This document shows, in pieces, positions 13,700 through 21,919 of a DNA stretch of 64,000 nt. The notes under the pieces are model-generated. The model was not told the origin of the DNA, did not search any database, and saw only the letters and a program-made list of their open reading frames with translations. A program made the translations under genes and the position numbers. How positions within the stretch are numbered: the first letter of the stretch is position 1; every line of letters starts with the position of its first letter. Source of the stretch: an uncultured Senegalimassilia sp. (lineage in GTDB: Bacteria; Actinomycetota; Coriobacteriia; Coriobacteriales; Eggerthellaceae); assembly GCF_934630535.1 (NCBI RefSeq), contig NZ_CAKTVU010000007.1, positions 1 to 64,000 on the forward strand. The letters are read 5' to 3'.

Positions 13700-15193
13700 C
13701 TATGCGCCGAAGACCTGCTCGGTGACCTGGTCGATGCGGGCGAGCACGTCTGCGCGCGGCATAAGCTCGATGGACTCGAACAGCGGCGGGGAGACCATGT
13801 TGCCGCACACGGCCACGCGCAGCGGCTGCAGCACGAACTTCAGCTTCATGTCCATGCTGTCGCCCAGCTCGCGGCAGGCGGCCTCAAGGCCGGCGGCTTC
13901 CCAGGGGCGGGACTCGTCGGCCAGGATGGCGCGGCAGTTGGCCAGGGCCTCGTCGGCGCGGGCGCCTTCTTTGAGCAGCACCTTCTTCACCGACTTCTCG
14001 TCCAGCTCGGCGACGTTGGCGCCCCAGAACATGTAGGCGAGCTTCGCCGGCACCTCGTCAAGGCGCTGCAGGCGCTCGGAGACCAGCGGGTAGAGCTTGG
14101 CGTACCATTCCGGGTGCGCGTCGATGTCAGCCTCGGACGCGCCGGCCTGCACGAGCCACGGGCGGCTTGCGGCAACCCACTCGTCGGCGCCCATGCGCTG
14201 GATGTACTGGCCGTTCATCCACTCGAGCTTGGTCTGGTCGAAGATGGCGTCCTTCTTCGTGATGCGGTCCAGGCTGAACTTGGAGCACAGGGTCTCGCGG
14301 TCGATGATGGTGGTCTCGCCGTCAAGGCTCCAGCCCAGCAGCGCCAGGAAGTTCACCATGGTGTCGGGCAGGAAGCCGTTGTCGCGGAACTCCTCGACGC
14401 TGGCGGCGCCGTGGCGCTTGGAGAGCTTGTGGCCGTCGGAGCCCAAGATCATGGACAGGTGCGCGAAGGTGGGCACGTCGTAGCCGAGGGCTTCGTAGAT
14501 GAGGATCTGGCGCGGGGTGTTGGACAGGTGGTCGTCGCCGCGGATGACGTGCGTGATGCCCATGTTGGCGTCGTCGCAGACCACGGCGAAGTTGTAGGTG
14601 GGCGTGCCGTCGGTGCGCACGACGATCATGTCGTCCATGACGTCGGCGGGGAAGGACATGTGGCCGTAGACGGCGTCGTCGAACTCGATGGGGCCGTGCT
14701 CGAGCGGCACCTTCAGGCGCCACACGTGCGGCTCGCCGGCCTCGATGCGGCGGACGGCCTCGGCGGGGTCGATGTCGCGGCACGTGCGGTCGTAGCCGGC
14801 GTAGCCGCCCTCTTCGGCCTCGGCCTTCGCGCGCTTGGCGTCAAGCTCGTCTTTCGTGCAGAAGCACGGGTAGACCATGCCGCGCTCCTTCAGGCGCTCA
14901 AGCGCTGCGGCATAGGTGTCGAAGCGCTGGGTCTGGAAGTACGGGCCGCACTCGCCGCCGACCTCGGGGCCCTCGTCCCAGTCAAGGCCGAGCCACTTCA
15001 TGGCGTTCAGGATGACCTGCGTGTTCTCCTCGGTGGAACGGGTGGGATCGGTGTCCTCGATGCGCAGGATGAAGGTGCCGCCGCAAGCGCGGGCGAACGC
15101 CCAGTTGTAGATGGCCGTGCGGGCGCCGCCGACGTGCAGCTTGCCCGTGGGGGAAGGCGCGAAGCGGACGCGCACCGGTTTGCTCTCAGTCAT
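13700..15193 (-). CDS. gltX: Glutamyl-tRNA synthetase
   Basis: A class I aminoacyl-tRNA synthetase that charges tRNA-Glu (and possibly tRNA-Gln if the cell uses GatCAB; not decidable here). The 497 residues have the HIGH-type motif as KLHVGGART near the N-terminus, the KMSKS-type motif as HKLSKRHG about mid-protein, IEDTDPTRS and the GDDHLSNTP signature. Length is typical. The ATG overlaps the 3' end of the membrane-protein gene upstream by 8 bp, and the polyferredoxin gene follows by 21 bp, so gltX is embedded in a four-gene minus-strand operon. Confidence 0.95.
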   Translation of the reverse strand: MTESKPVRVRFAPSPTGKLHVGGARTAIYNWAFARACGGTFILRIEDTDPTRSTEENTQVILNAMKWLGLDWDEGPEVGGECGPYFQTQRFDTYAAALERLKERGMVYPCFCTKDELDAKRAKAEAEEGGYAGYDRTCRDIDPAEAVRRIEAGEPHVWRLKVPLEHGPIEFDDAVYGHMSFPADVMDDMIVVRTDGTPTYNFAVVCDDANMGITHVIRGDDHLSNTPRQILIYEALGYDVPTFAHLSMILGSDGHKLSKRHGAASVEEFRDNGFLPDTMVNFLALLGWSLDGETTIIDRETLCSKFSLDRITKKDAIFDQTKLEWMNGQYIQRMGADEWVAASRPWLVQAGASEADIDAHPEWYAKLYPLVSERLQRLDEVPAKLAYMFWGANVAELDEKSVKKVLLKEGARADEALANCRAILADESRPWEAAGLEAACRELGDSMDMKLKFVLQPLRVAVCGNMVSPPLFESIELMPRADVLARIDQVTEQVFGA

Positions 15194-15917
15194 GTTGCTT
15201 ATGTCCTAACGTAAAACCAATAAGTACAGCAAGTATAGACAGGCCGCAGGTAACTGCAAGCCAGATGCCGCCCATGCCCATCCAAAAAGCGGTTGGGTAC
15301 AAGGTGATGAGCAGGCTGTCGTAGGGAAACGTCCAGGTTCCCGCCTGGAAGAACAGGCTGTGGAAGGCGGCGAACAGCCCGTCGAAGTCGATGGCCGCCC
15401 ATGCCCCGAGCGCGCAAAACGCCGCGAGCACCAAGCCGCCGCCCGCCATGAGCGTGCGCCCGAGCGCGCGCCGGCCAATGCGTACCGCCACGTGAGCAAG
15501 GCCCGCGATGCATAACGCGGCCACGATAGCGAGAGCGGGCTTGGCTACGCATGCCACGCGGTAGACGTCGTCCAGGTGGCTTATCGCGTCAGCGGGCAGG
15601 CTGCGGGCGGCGCTCTCCCTGGTCGACGCGCTGGCGCGCCCGTCGGCTTCGGCGGCGGCGTTGGCCTCGGCGATGGCGGCGTCGAGTTTTTCGCGGTCGT
15701 TATCGTCGAAGGTGTAGCGCTTGCCGGCTATGGCCATGGAGGCCAGCTCATCGGCGGTGAACGGGGTGTCGGGCTGGTCGCAGCCGGAGTATGCGCGCGA
15801 TAGCGTGGCAGTGGCCGCGTCGGGGATGGCGACGGCGGCGTAGCCGGCGCCGATGAGCGCCACGGCCAGCAGCAGCGCGCTGCCGAAGGCGACGATTCCG
15901 TTGAACAATCGGGTCAT
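15186..15917 (-). CDS. TIGR01906/DUF1461-like integral membrane protein
   Basis: From the ATG at 15917 the protein has 243 residues and four hydrophobic segments: near the N-terminus, around 130-155, around 165-190 and at the C-terminus. The loop between segments 1 and 2 faces outward and is Ala-rich. The signature FHSLFFQAGTWTFPYDSLLITLYPTAFW-like region before the last helix identifies the family; its function is unknown. A GTG at 15953 is also in frame and cannot be excluded. Its 3' end overlaps the gltX start by 8 bp. Confidence 0.75.
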   Translation of the reverse strand: MTRLFNGIVAFGSALLLAVALIGAGYAAVAIPDAATATLSRAYSGCDQPDTPFTADELASMAIAGKRYTFDDNDREKLDAAIAEANAAAEADGRASASTRESAARSLPADAISHLDDVYRVACVAKPALAIVAALCIAGLAHVAVRIGRRALGRTLMAGGGLVLAAFCALGAWAAIDFDGLFAAFHSLFFQAGTWTFPYDSLLITLYPTAFWMGMGGIWLAVTCGLSILAVLIGFTLGHKQHD

Positions 15918-15953
15918 GTGATAGGGGCCTCGCAGGTCTCGGGGATGAAACAC

Positions 15954-15989
15954 CCGCGGCCCCCGCGTCTTGGGACTTGGGGGCCGCGG
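15954..15989 (-). terminator. Hairpin after the ATP-grasp-like gene
   Basis: A perfect 11-bp GC stem (15954-15964 with 15979-15989). The minus-side tail is TGTTTCATC, weakly T-rich. It separates the ATP-grasp-like gene from the gltX operon. Confidence 0.55.
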
Positions 15990-16010
15990 AAAGCGCCGGA
16001 GGGGTGCGTT

Positions 16011-17411
16011 CTAGTCGACCCAGATGGTGGCGCAGGTGATGCCCTTCATGGGCTTGGAGATGGTGGGGTAGGGCCCTAAGCGGCTGAAGATGCCCTGGAA
16101 CGTGCCGTTGTAGCAGTACAGGCCCTCCAGGTTGTTGTACAGCACCGGCTCGCGTTGCACCTGGTCATCGGCCAGGTCGGCGATGCCGTCGTCGGGCGTG
16201 AGGATCTGCGTTTTGAACGGCGTGATGTAGCGCTGCACCAGAAACGGCGCGCCGGCGGCGCCGTTGGCGAACTTCGCGATGATCTGCTCCCATTGCTCCT
16301 GCGTTTGGAAGCAGCCCGCGTACACGTCGGCCGCGCCATAGGCGTCGGTGGGCTTGATGATCCAGGCGTCCTTGTCGGCGCGGATGGCGTCCAGGTCGAC
16401 TTCCTTCTCGTCGAGGTAGCGAGTCTGCGGGACGGTGCGCTCCACGAACGCGATCTCCTCGGGCGTCAAAAACGCCTGTGTGGCAGGGTTGAACAGCGCC
16501 TCGAAGATCTGCTTGTCGTGAACGATATGGCCGGCGAAGCTGCCGATGAGCGCCACCTTCTGCGCTTTGACGGCCTCGATGAGCGCCTGCGATTCGTCCC
16601 AGAACTCCAGCACGTCGTTGGTGACGCAGCGGCGCCAGATGGCGTGGACGGGCTGGCCCTCCTTGTCGCGCAGCACTTCGCCGTCGAAGGTCAGATCGCG
16701 CACGTCGCACACCGTGCAGGGGTGGCCGGCGTCGGTGAAGCGCTTGGCGAACAGGTGGAACTCGTCGACCACGCCGTTTTGCAGGTAGTCGCAGATGGCG
16801 AAGCGGGGGTTGTCCACGCGATGCTCGTAGGTGGCGTAGATGGCGGCGAACTCGCGCACCCACGCGTCGAACAGCTCGCAGCCTTCCACGTGATGACGGC
16901 GCGCGAACTCTTTGAAGGTGGCCGTTTGCTCCACCGAATGCGTGATCTCGCGGTTCTCGTTCATGCCCGAGCTGCCGTCGCCGTTGAACTCGCAAAACGC
17001 CACGTCGCCGGTGTTCTCGTCCAGGAAGATGTCGAAGCGGGCGAAGGGCAGCAGCGCGTCGTAGCCGCGCGGGACCAAGATGAGCTCTGCCAAGCGCGGG
17101 TCGTAGTCGAAGATCTTGCGGTACTCGGCGTCGTCGAGGTAGCGCTGCATGACCTTGCACAGGATGCGGTGCGTGGTTTCCACCACCTCGCGCATGACCT
17201 GGCGCGATGCGGCGTCGTAGAGCTTCGGAACGAAGCTGGTGGACACCACGCGATGGTGCACGATGGCCGTGGAGGAGTCCATGTAGGCGCGCGCGGCACG
17301 GCGGCCGGGGATGTCGCCGTCAAGGGATTCGGCGATATCGATGTACTCCCGGGTATAGGCGGCGTTCTTGAAAACGGGCTGGTCGGCAGGCTGGGGTGCG
17401 GTATGCGTCAT
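16011..17411 (-). CDS. ATP-grasp-like protein, glutathionylspermidine synthase type
   Basis: A 466-residue cytoplasmic protein. FCEFNGDGSSGMNENRE (about 140-156), the stretch AWIIKPTDAYGAADVYAG (about 355-372) and FLVQRYITPF fit the ATP-grasp fold of glutathionylspermidine-synthase-like proteins: a glycine-rich phosphate loop, a Lys for ATP and a late acidic/Asn metal region (VLYNNLEGLY). Such enzymes ligate a carboxylate to an amine. The substrates are unknown, and the name is by fold only. AGAGGA 5-6 nt before the ATG at 17411 fixes the start; a longer open frame upstream reads as non-coding. It is a single gene, divergent from the surface-protein gene. Confidence 0.65.
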   Translation of the reverse strand: MTHTAPQPADQPVFKNAAYTREYIDIAESLDGDIPGRRAARAYMDSSTAIVHHRVVSTSFVPKLYDAASRQVMREVVETTHRILCKVMQRYLDDAEYRKIFDYDPRLAELILVPRGYDALLPFARFDIFLDENTGDVAFCEFNGDGSSGMNENREITHSVEQTATFKEFARRHHVEGCELFDAWVREFAAIYATYEHRVDNPRFAICDYLQNGVVDEFHLFAKRFTDAGHPCTVCDVRDLTFDGEVLRDKEGQPVHAIWRRCVTNDVLEFWDESQALIEAVKAQKVALIGSFAGHIVHDKQIFEALFNPATQAFLTPEEIAFVERTVPQTRYLDEKEVDLDAIRADKDAWIIKPTDAYGAADVYAGCFQTQEQWEQIIAKFANGAAGAPFLVQRYITPFKTQILTPDDGIADLADDQVQREPVLYNNLEGLYCYNGTFQGIFSRLGPYPTISKPMKGITCATIWVD

Positions 17412-17657
17412 GCGTCCTCTTTTCCCGATCGGGTTGGTTTTCGCCCAGTGTAGCAAACGGGGCGGCGCGTGGATGCGGTACGGCTGGGAACCCTTCGATA
17501 CGCCCATATACCGCGTGGGCGCAAGCAGCCACGTTCGCGTCTTTTCCCGCTGATGGCGAAGAGAAATTTGCCGTAGTGAAGATATTGTGATGCAAGGTAA
17601 CCCTAAGCTAACAATAGTATTCGCTCCTATAGAGCTAGCCCGAGAAAACTAAAGGGA

Positions 17658-17679
17658 CTCGGCGGCGTGCCCGTCCGAG
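17658..17679 (+). promoter_or_regulatory. Hairpin in the leader of the surface-protein gene
   Basis: A 5-bp stem CTCGG/CCGAG with a 12-nt GC-rich loop lies 20 bp before the start of the surface-protein gene. No known riboswitch pattern was recognised; it may affect translation or be chance. Confidence 0.25.
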
Positions 17680-17699
17680 AAGTTCAAAGGAGCGAAACG

Positions 17700-20600
17700 G
17701 TGGGGAACCATATAAGAAAGCCGGTGGTCGCTGGTGCGGCTATCGCGCTGTCCCTAGCATGCGCGGCGCCCGCGACTGCCGGCGCAGAAGCGTCGTCGGT
17801 CGTCGATTGGGCGCATCTGTTCGGCGATGCCGGTAGTAACACTGCCTCCACGATTTGCGATAGCGTGAACCAGACCCAGCGCTTAGGCAACGGCGGCTTC
17901 GTGGCCGCCGCCACCTTCGATGCGCCGAAGGGTAGCGTGCAGGAGCATGCGAAGGGCAGTCGGGATGCTGTGCTCGTGCGCTACGACGCCGATGGCGGCG
18001 AGCTGTGGCGCGGTTGGGTGGAAGGCGAGGAGGCCGACCTGTTCAATAGCTTGACCGAGGCCGATGACGGCGGCTTCGTGGCGGTCGGCGCCACGAAATC
18101 GACGCAGTTCGACCTGGAGGGCAAAAGCCGCGGCGGGCAAGACGGCCTGCTTGCGAAGTTCGACGCCGAGGGCAACCTGGTGAAGACGGCGACGTTCGGC
18201 GGAAGCGACAAGGACGTGCTGCAGCGCATCACGCCCGCCGTCGACGGGGGCTTCATCGTGGTCGGGTCGTCGACGTCCTCGGACGGCGATATGCAGGCCA
18301 CGGGAAAGACCGGCACAGACGCCGACGCCGTCATCGCGAAGTACGACGACGATTTGAACCTGGTGTGGGTCACTCGCGTGGGCGGCACGAAGATGGAGGG
18401 CCAGCTCCTGCAGTCCGACGAGTTCTCCGCCGTCGTGCAGATGCAGGATGCCACCGCGCTCGACGATATGGGCAACAGCGTCTCGGTGTCCGCGGGTTAT
18501 CTGGCGGTAGGTAAGACCAACGCGAACAACGGCAACCTTGACGGCCAGAACAAGGGCGATAACGACGTGCTCGTTGCCAAGATCGCCGCCGACGGCTCCG
18601 TCGAGTGGACGAAATCTTACGGCGGCGCGGGCAAGGACGAGGCCGCAAGCGTTTCGCGCGTCATCTCCACGATGTCTTCGGCCGACGAGGGCCATGGGAC
18701 TATCGACAACGGCTTCATCATCGCGGGAACGACCAAGTCCGCCGACGGCGACTTCGGCGTGCGCGATGCGGCTGATTCCGATTCGGCCGGTTTCGTGATG
18801 CGCATCGGCGCGACGGGCAACGTCATCTGGTCGAACCTGATTGAGGACAGCGAGGCCGTCACCGCCGATGGGGTCGTGACGACGCTTGACGGCTATATCG
18901 TCGCGGGCACCCATAAAGCCGCGGACAACGATTTCACTGGCACGCAAACGTTCGGCAAGAAGGATGCCTACGCGGCCCATTTCTCCACCGACGGCGCGCG
19001 CTTGGGCATCGAAACGTTCGGCGGCAACGACGATGACACGGCGAAGGGCTTGTCCGTGAGCGGCACCGACGACTTGCTGGTCTGCGGCACCACGAAATCC
19101 GACGACGGCGTCTTCGCCGGGCGGGCGGGCAGGATCGACGGGTTCGTCGCCAGCCTGAACGCCGAAAAGCTCACGACGCACGCCGAGGAGACCACGCTCG
19201 TTCCGGTGAGCGCGCTGCATGCGACCAAGGACGAGGCGTCGATGATGGCCCCGATGCTGTACGCCGACGCCTACGTGCAGCGCACGGGCGAGCAGTACAC
19301 GGTGACGGTGTACTTCCAGCGCGCCACTATCATGGGTTCAGAGGTCACGCCGTCGTTTTTGGGCGATGTCACCTACGACCGCGGCGATGGCGTCATGGTG
19401 GACGCGCTTTCCGATTCCTATGACCCCTCGACGCGCGTGAAGACCACGACCATCCGGGTCAAAAGCCTTGACAAGCCCATCCATATCCATATCGACAACG
19501 CCATGGGCGATGTGCGCCTGTCGTTCGACCCCGCGAACGCCCGCGTGACCGACACGCCGCCGTATTTCGCCCCGGTCGAGGTGACGCTGCCCGACTTCCC
19601 CTATACGTGGAAGACGACGTTCGGCGGCTCGAGCGCCGAGTATGCGGCCGACTCCACCGTGCTTGCCGACGGCACGCTGGCCACGGTGGGGCAGACGTAC
19701 AGCTTCGACGGCGATGTGGAGGGCTTGCAGCGCGGCCCGTCGAACGCGTACGTGAACATCCGCGACGCGGCGGGCAACTCGCTTAAGACCATCGAGCTGG
19801 GCGGGCTGGAGAACAATTACCTGGCGTACGCGGCAAGCGTCGACGCGGCGTCGGACGGCGGGTTCTTCCTGTGCGGCGGCTTCACCACCGCCGATGGCAC
19901 GCCGAAGGGCGATTTCGCCTCGCTTGATCGCGATGGGGCGGTGTTCGGGCAGACCGACGCCTTCGTGACGCGCTTTTCCGCCGATGGTACCGTGGCTTGG
20001 ATGCGCGGCTTGACCGGTTCGGGCCATGACCAGGCGAAAGCCGTGAAGGCGACTTCCGACGGCGGTTGCGTGGCCCTGTTCGAGACCTCTTCCCATGATG
20101 GCGACCTGACCGACTTGAACCGCGGCATCTTCAACTTGATCGTGGTCAAATACGATGCGTCGGGCAACGCCGAATGGACGCGCACCATCGGCGGCAGGAA
20201 CCTTGAATCGAGCGATTTCGGCATCGATATCCTTGCGAACGGCAATTACGTGGTCGCGGGCATCAAGTCCTCCTACACCGAAGACTTCGCCGACGCACCT
20301 TATTACGGCAACACGTTCGACCTGTTCGCAACCGAGATCAGCGCGGCTGACGGGATCAGCGTGTGGCTCAACACCTACGGCGGCGAGTCCAACGAGTACT
20401 TCAACGGCGTGACGGCAACCTCCGACGGCGGGTTCATCATGCTCGGCAAGACGAAATCCTCCTCCGATACGTTCGCAGGATTCTCCGGATACGAGAACTC
20501 CTACATTATGAAGCTCGGCGCTACCGGCAAGGTCGAGTGGGTCGATGGCCTGAAGAGCTCGGAGTCCAACGAGGCGGAGCGCGCCGTGGAGCTTGACGAC

Positions 20601-21575
20601 CGGTACGTGGTCATCGGCAACAGCAACGGGACCGACTTCGATTTCAAGGACCTGAACAAGGGCTCGAGCGACGTGTACGTGGCGCAGTACGACAAGGCGG
20701 GAAAGCGCCTGTCGCTTGACGTCGTGGGCGGTTCCGCCGGCGATTACGCGGCGCAGATCACGGCGATTAACGGCTATCAGCTGAACCTGCTCATGTACGG
20801 AGACTCCAACGACGGCGATTTCGCAGGCCTGTCAAAGGGCGATTCCGATGCGCTGCTTTTGACCTACGACTGGCGCGAGGCGGCGGGCGACCCCTCGGCG
20901 CTTGCCGCGCTCGCGGCGCAGGCAGCTCAGCTGTCCCAGGCGGATTGGACGCGGGATAGCTGGCAGATCCTGACCGCCAAGTTGGAGGCGGCGAACACGT
21001 TGCTCGCCGCGTCTTACGCCACGAAGGCCCAGTACGACCAGGCGGCCGCCGAGCTGCAGCTGGCCATGGACGGCCTGGCGAAAGTGGTCGATCGCTCGGG
21101 ATTGGAGGCGGCCGTCGAGCAGGCGGGCGCGCTCGCGAACGATGGGTGGACGGCCGATACCTGGAACGCGTTGCAGGCGAAGATCGCAGCGGGCAAGGCG
21201 CTTTTGGAGGACGGCGCGGCCACGCAAAAGCAGCTCGACCAGGCGGAGAAGGGAATCCGCGACGCCATGGGCGCCCTGAAGAAGGCCGATGCTGATGGCG
21301 GCGGCTCTACCGACGGTGACCAGGCTTCCGGTGTCGACGGCGATCAGGGGCAGAGCGGTGCTGGCAAGACCGACGATGGTGCTCAGAAGAACGCTGTTGC
21401 CCCCGCCGGCTCCGGGAGCGCGACCGCCGGCAAGGCCGGGGCATCCGCAAGCTTGGCTGCGACTGGGGATGCTGCAGGCGTGGTTGCCGGCACGGCCGGC
21501 GTGGCGGCTATCGTGGCCGCGGCTACGGCCTTGGGCGCGCGTCTGAGGCGCCGTGCGCTGAAGGGCCGCCGCTAA
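17700..21575 (+). CDS. Large cell-wall anchored twin beta-propeller surface protein
   Basis: 1291 residues from a GTG start set by AAAGGAG at 17686-17692. A signal peptide covers about residues 1-30 (ends ATAGAEA). Residues 56-490 contain seven repeats of a DGGFxxxGxTxSxDGDF...DAxxxKxDxxGxxxWxxxxGG pattern, and 637-1057 contain seven more, each set enough for a seven-bladed propeller. Between them is an insert of about 140 residues that looks Ig-like. Two FIVAR-type modules follow (about 1064-1195, each with a W...DxWxxLxAKxxAG motif), then a low-complexity Gly/Asp stretch. The C-terminus is a sorting signal: LAATGD 40 residues from the end, a hydrophobic helix and LRRRALKGRR. A sortase would link it to peptidoglycan. 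The ligand is unknown; adhesion is an inference. Confidence 0.85.
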   Translation: MGNHIRKPVVAGAAIALSLACAAPATAGAEASSVVDWAHLFGDAGSNTASTICDSVNQTQRLGNGGFVAAATFDAPKGSVQEHAKGSRDAVLVRYDADGGELWRGWVEGEEADLFNSLTEADDGGFVAVGATKSTQFDLEGKSRGGQDGLLAKFDAEGNLVKTATFGGSDKDVLQRITPAVDGGFIVVGSSTSSDGDMQATGKTGTDADAVIAKYDDDLNLVWVTRVGGTKMEGQLLQSDEFSAVVQMQDATALDDMGNSVSVSAGYLAVGKTNANNGNLDGQNKGDNDVLVAKIAADGSVEWTKSYGGAGKDEAASVSRVISTMSSADEGHGTIDNGFIIAGTTKSADGDFGVRDAADSDSAGFVMRIGATGNVIWSNLIEDSEAVTADGVVTTLDGYIVAGTHKAADNDFTGTQTFGKKDAYAAHFSTDGARLGIETFGGNDDDTAKGLSVSGTDDLLVCGTTKSDDGVFAGRAGRIDGFVASLNAEKLTTHAEETTLVPVSALHATKDEASMMAPMLYADAYVQRTGEQYTVTVYFQRATIMGSEVTPSFLGDVTYDRGDGVMVDALSDSYDPSTRVKTTTIRVKSLDKPIHIHIDNAMGDVRLSFDPANARVTDTPPYFAPVEVTLPDFPYTWKTTFGGSSAEYAADSTVLADGTLATVGQTYSFDGDVEGLQRGPSNAYVNIRDAAGNSLKTIELGGLENNYLAYAASVDAASDGGFFLCGGFTTADGTPKGDFASLDRDGAVFGQTDAFVTRFSADGTVAWMRGLTGSGHDQAKAVKATSDGGCVALFETSSHDGDLTDLNRGIFNLIVVKYDASGNAEWTRTIGGRNLESSDFGIDILANGNYVVAGIKSSYTEDFADAPYYGNTFDLFATEISAADGISVWLNTYGGESNEYFNGVTATSDGGFIMLGKTKSSSDTFAGFSGYENSYIMKLGATGKVEWVDGLKSSESNEAERAVELDDRYVVIGNSNGTDFDFKDLNKGSSDVYVAQYDKAGKRLSLDVVGGSAGDYAAQITAINGYQLNLLMYGDSNDGDFAGLSKGDSDALLLTYDWREAAGDPSALAALAAQAAQLSQADWTRDSWQILTAKLEAANTLLAASYATKAQYDQAAAELQLAMDGLAKVVDRSGLEAAVEQAGALANDGWTADTWNALQAKIAAGKALLEDGAATQKQLDQAEKGIRDAMGALKKADADGGGSTDGDQASGVDGDQGQSGAGKTDDGAQKNAVAPAGSGSATAGKAGASASLAATGDAAGVVAGTAGVAAIVAAATALGARLRRRALKGRR

Positions 21576-21621
21576 AGGCCGGTTATGGAGCCTTCCCCTT
21601 CTTACTCATGCTAGTTAAGCT

Positions 21622-21652
21622 GGGCCCGTCCGCCGATGCGCAGGGCGGGCCC
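21622..21652 (+). terminator. Hairpin after the surface-protein gene
   Basis: A 10-bp GC-rich stem with one G:U pair (21622-21631 with 21643-21652) lies 46 bp after the stop codon. It lacks a T-run, so termination here would be weak or Rho-assisted. Confidence 0.45.
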
Positions 21653-21811
21653 GTCGCTCATCGGCGGGAGGCCGGCTTCGTCACCGGGGTTCGCGTGTTT
21701 AAATATATGGTTATTCCACGAGCGTGGCGAAAATGGCATGCAACAAAATGATGCCCGTGTGGTACTATTCGCAGCTAGCATAAACGCGGGCGGCGCGCAC
21801 CGTCCGAACAT

Positions 21812-21904
21812 ATCCGTTTATCAAGAGTCGGGGGAGAGGGTTGGCTCGCAGATCCCGACACCAACCTGGCGCAAAAGCGCCAAGGTGGTCCGGCCGACAA
21901 CGAT
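21812..21904 (+). promoter_or_regulatory. SAM riboswitch candidate (SAM-I/IV-like) in front of metK
   Basis: The metK leader carries the SAM-I clan hallmark ATCAAGAG at 21819-21827, followed by GGGGGAGAGGG. Pairings I can draw: P1 between 21812-21818 and 21899-21904; a stem GTCGGG 21827-21832 with CCCGAC 21854-21859; a pseudoknot GGTTGG 21839-21844 with CCAACC 21861-21866; a hairpin TGGCGC/GCGCCA at 21867-21882. GTCGG can also pair with CCGAC at 21894-21898, a possible switch. No terminator follows, and the ribosome-binding site GAAGGAGG (21905-21912) touches P1, so control of translation is likely. SAM is the product of MetK, so this would be feedback repression. Confidence 0.75.
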
Positions 21905-21919
21905 GAAGGAGGAACATCA

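Noticed and set aside
12854..15214. A 786-codon plus-strand frame opposite the polyferredoxin gene and gltX
   Set aside because: Antisense shadow; both minus-strand genes have diagnostic motifs.
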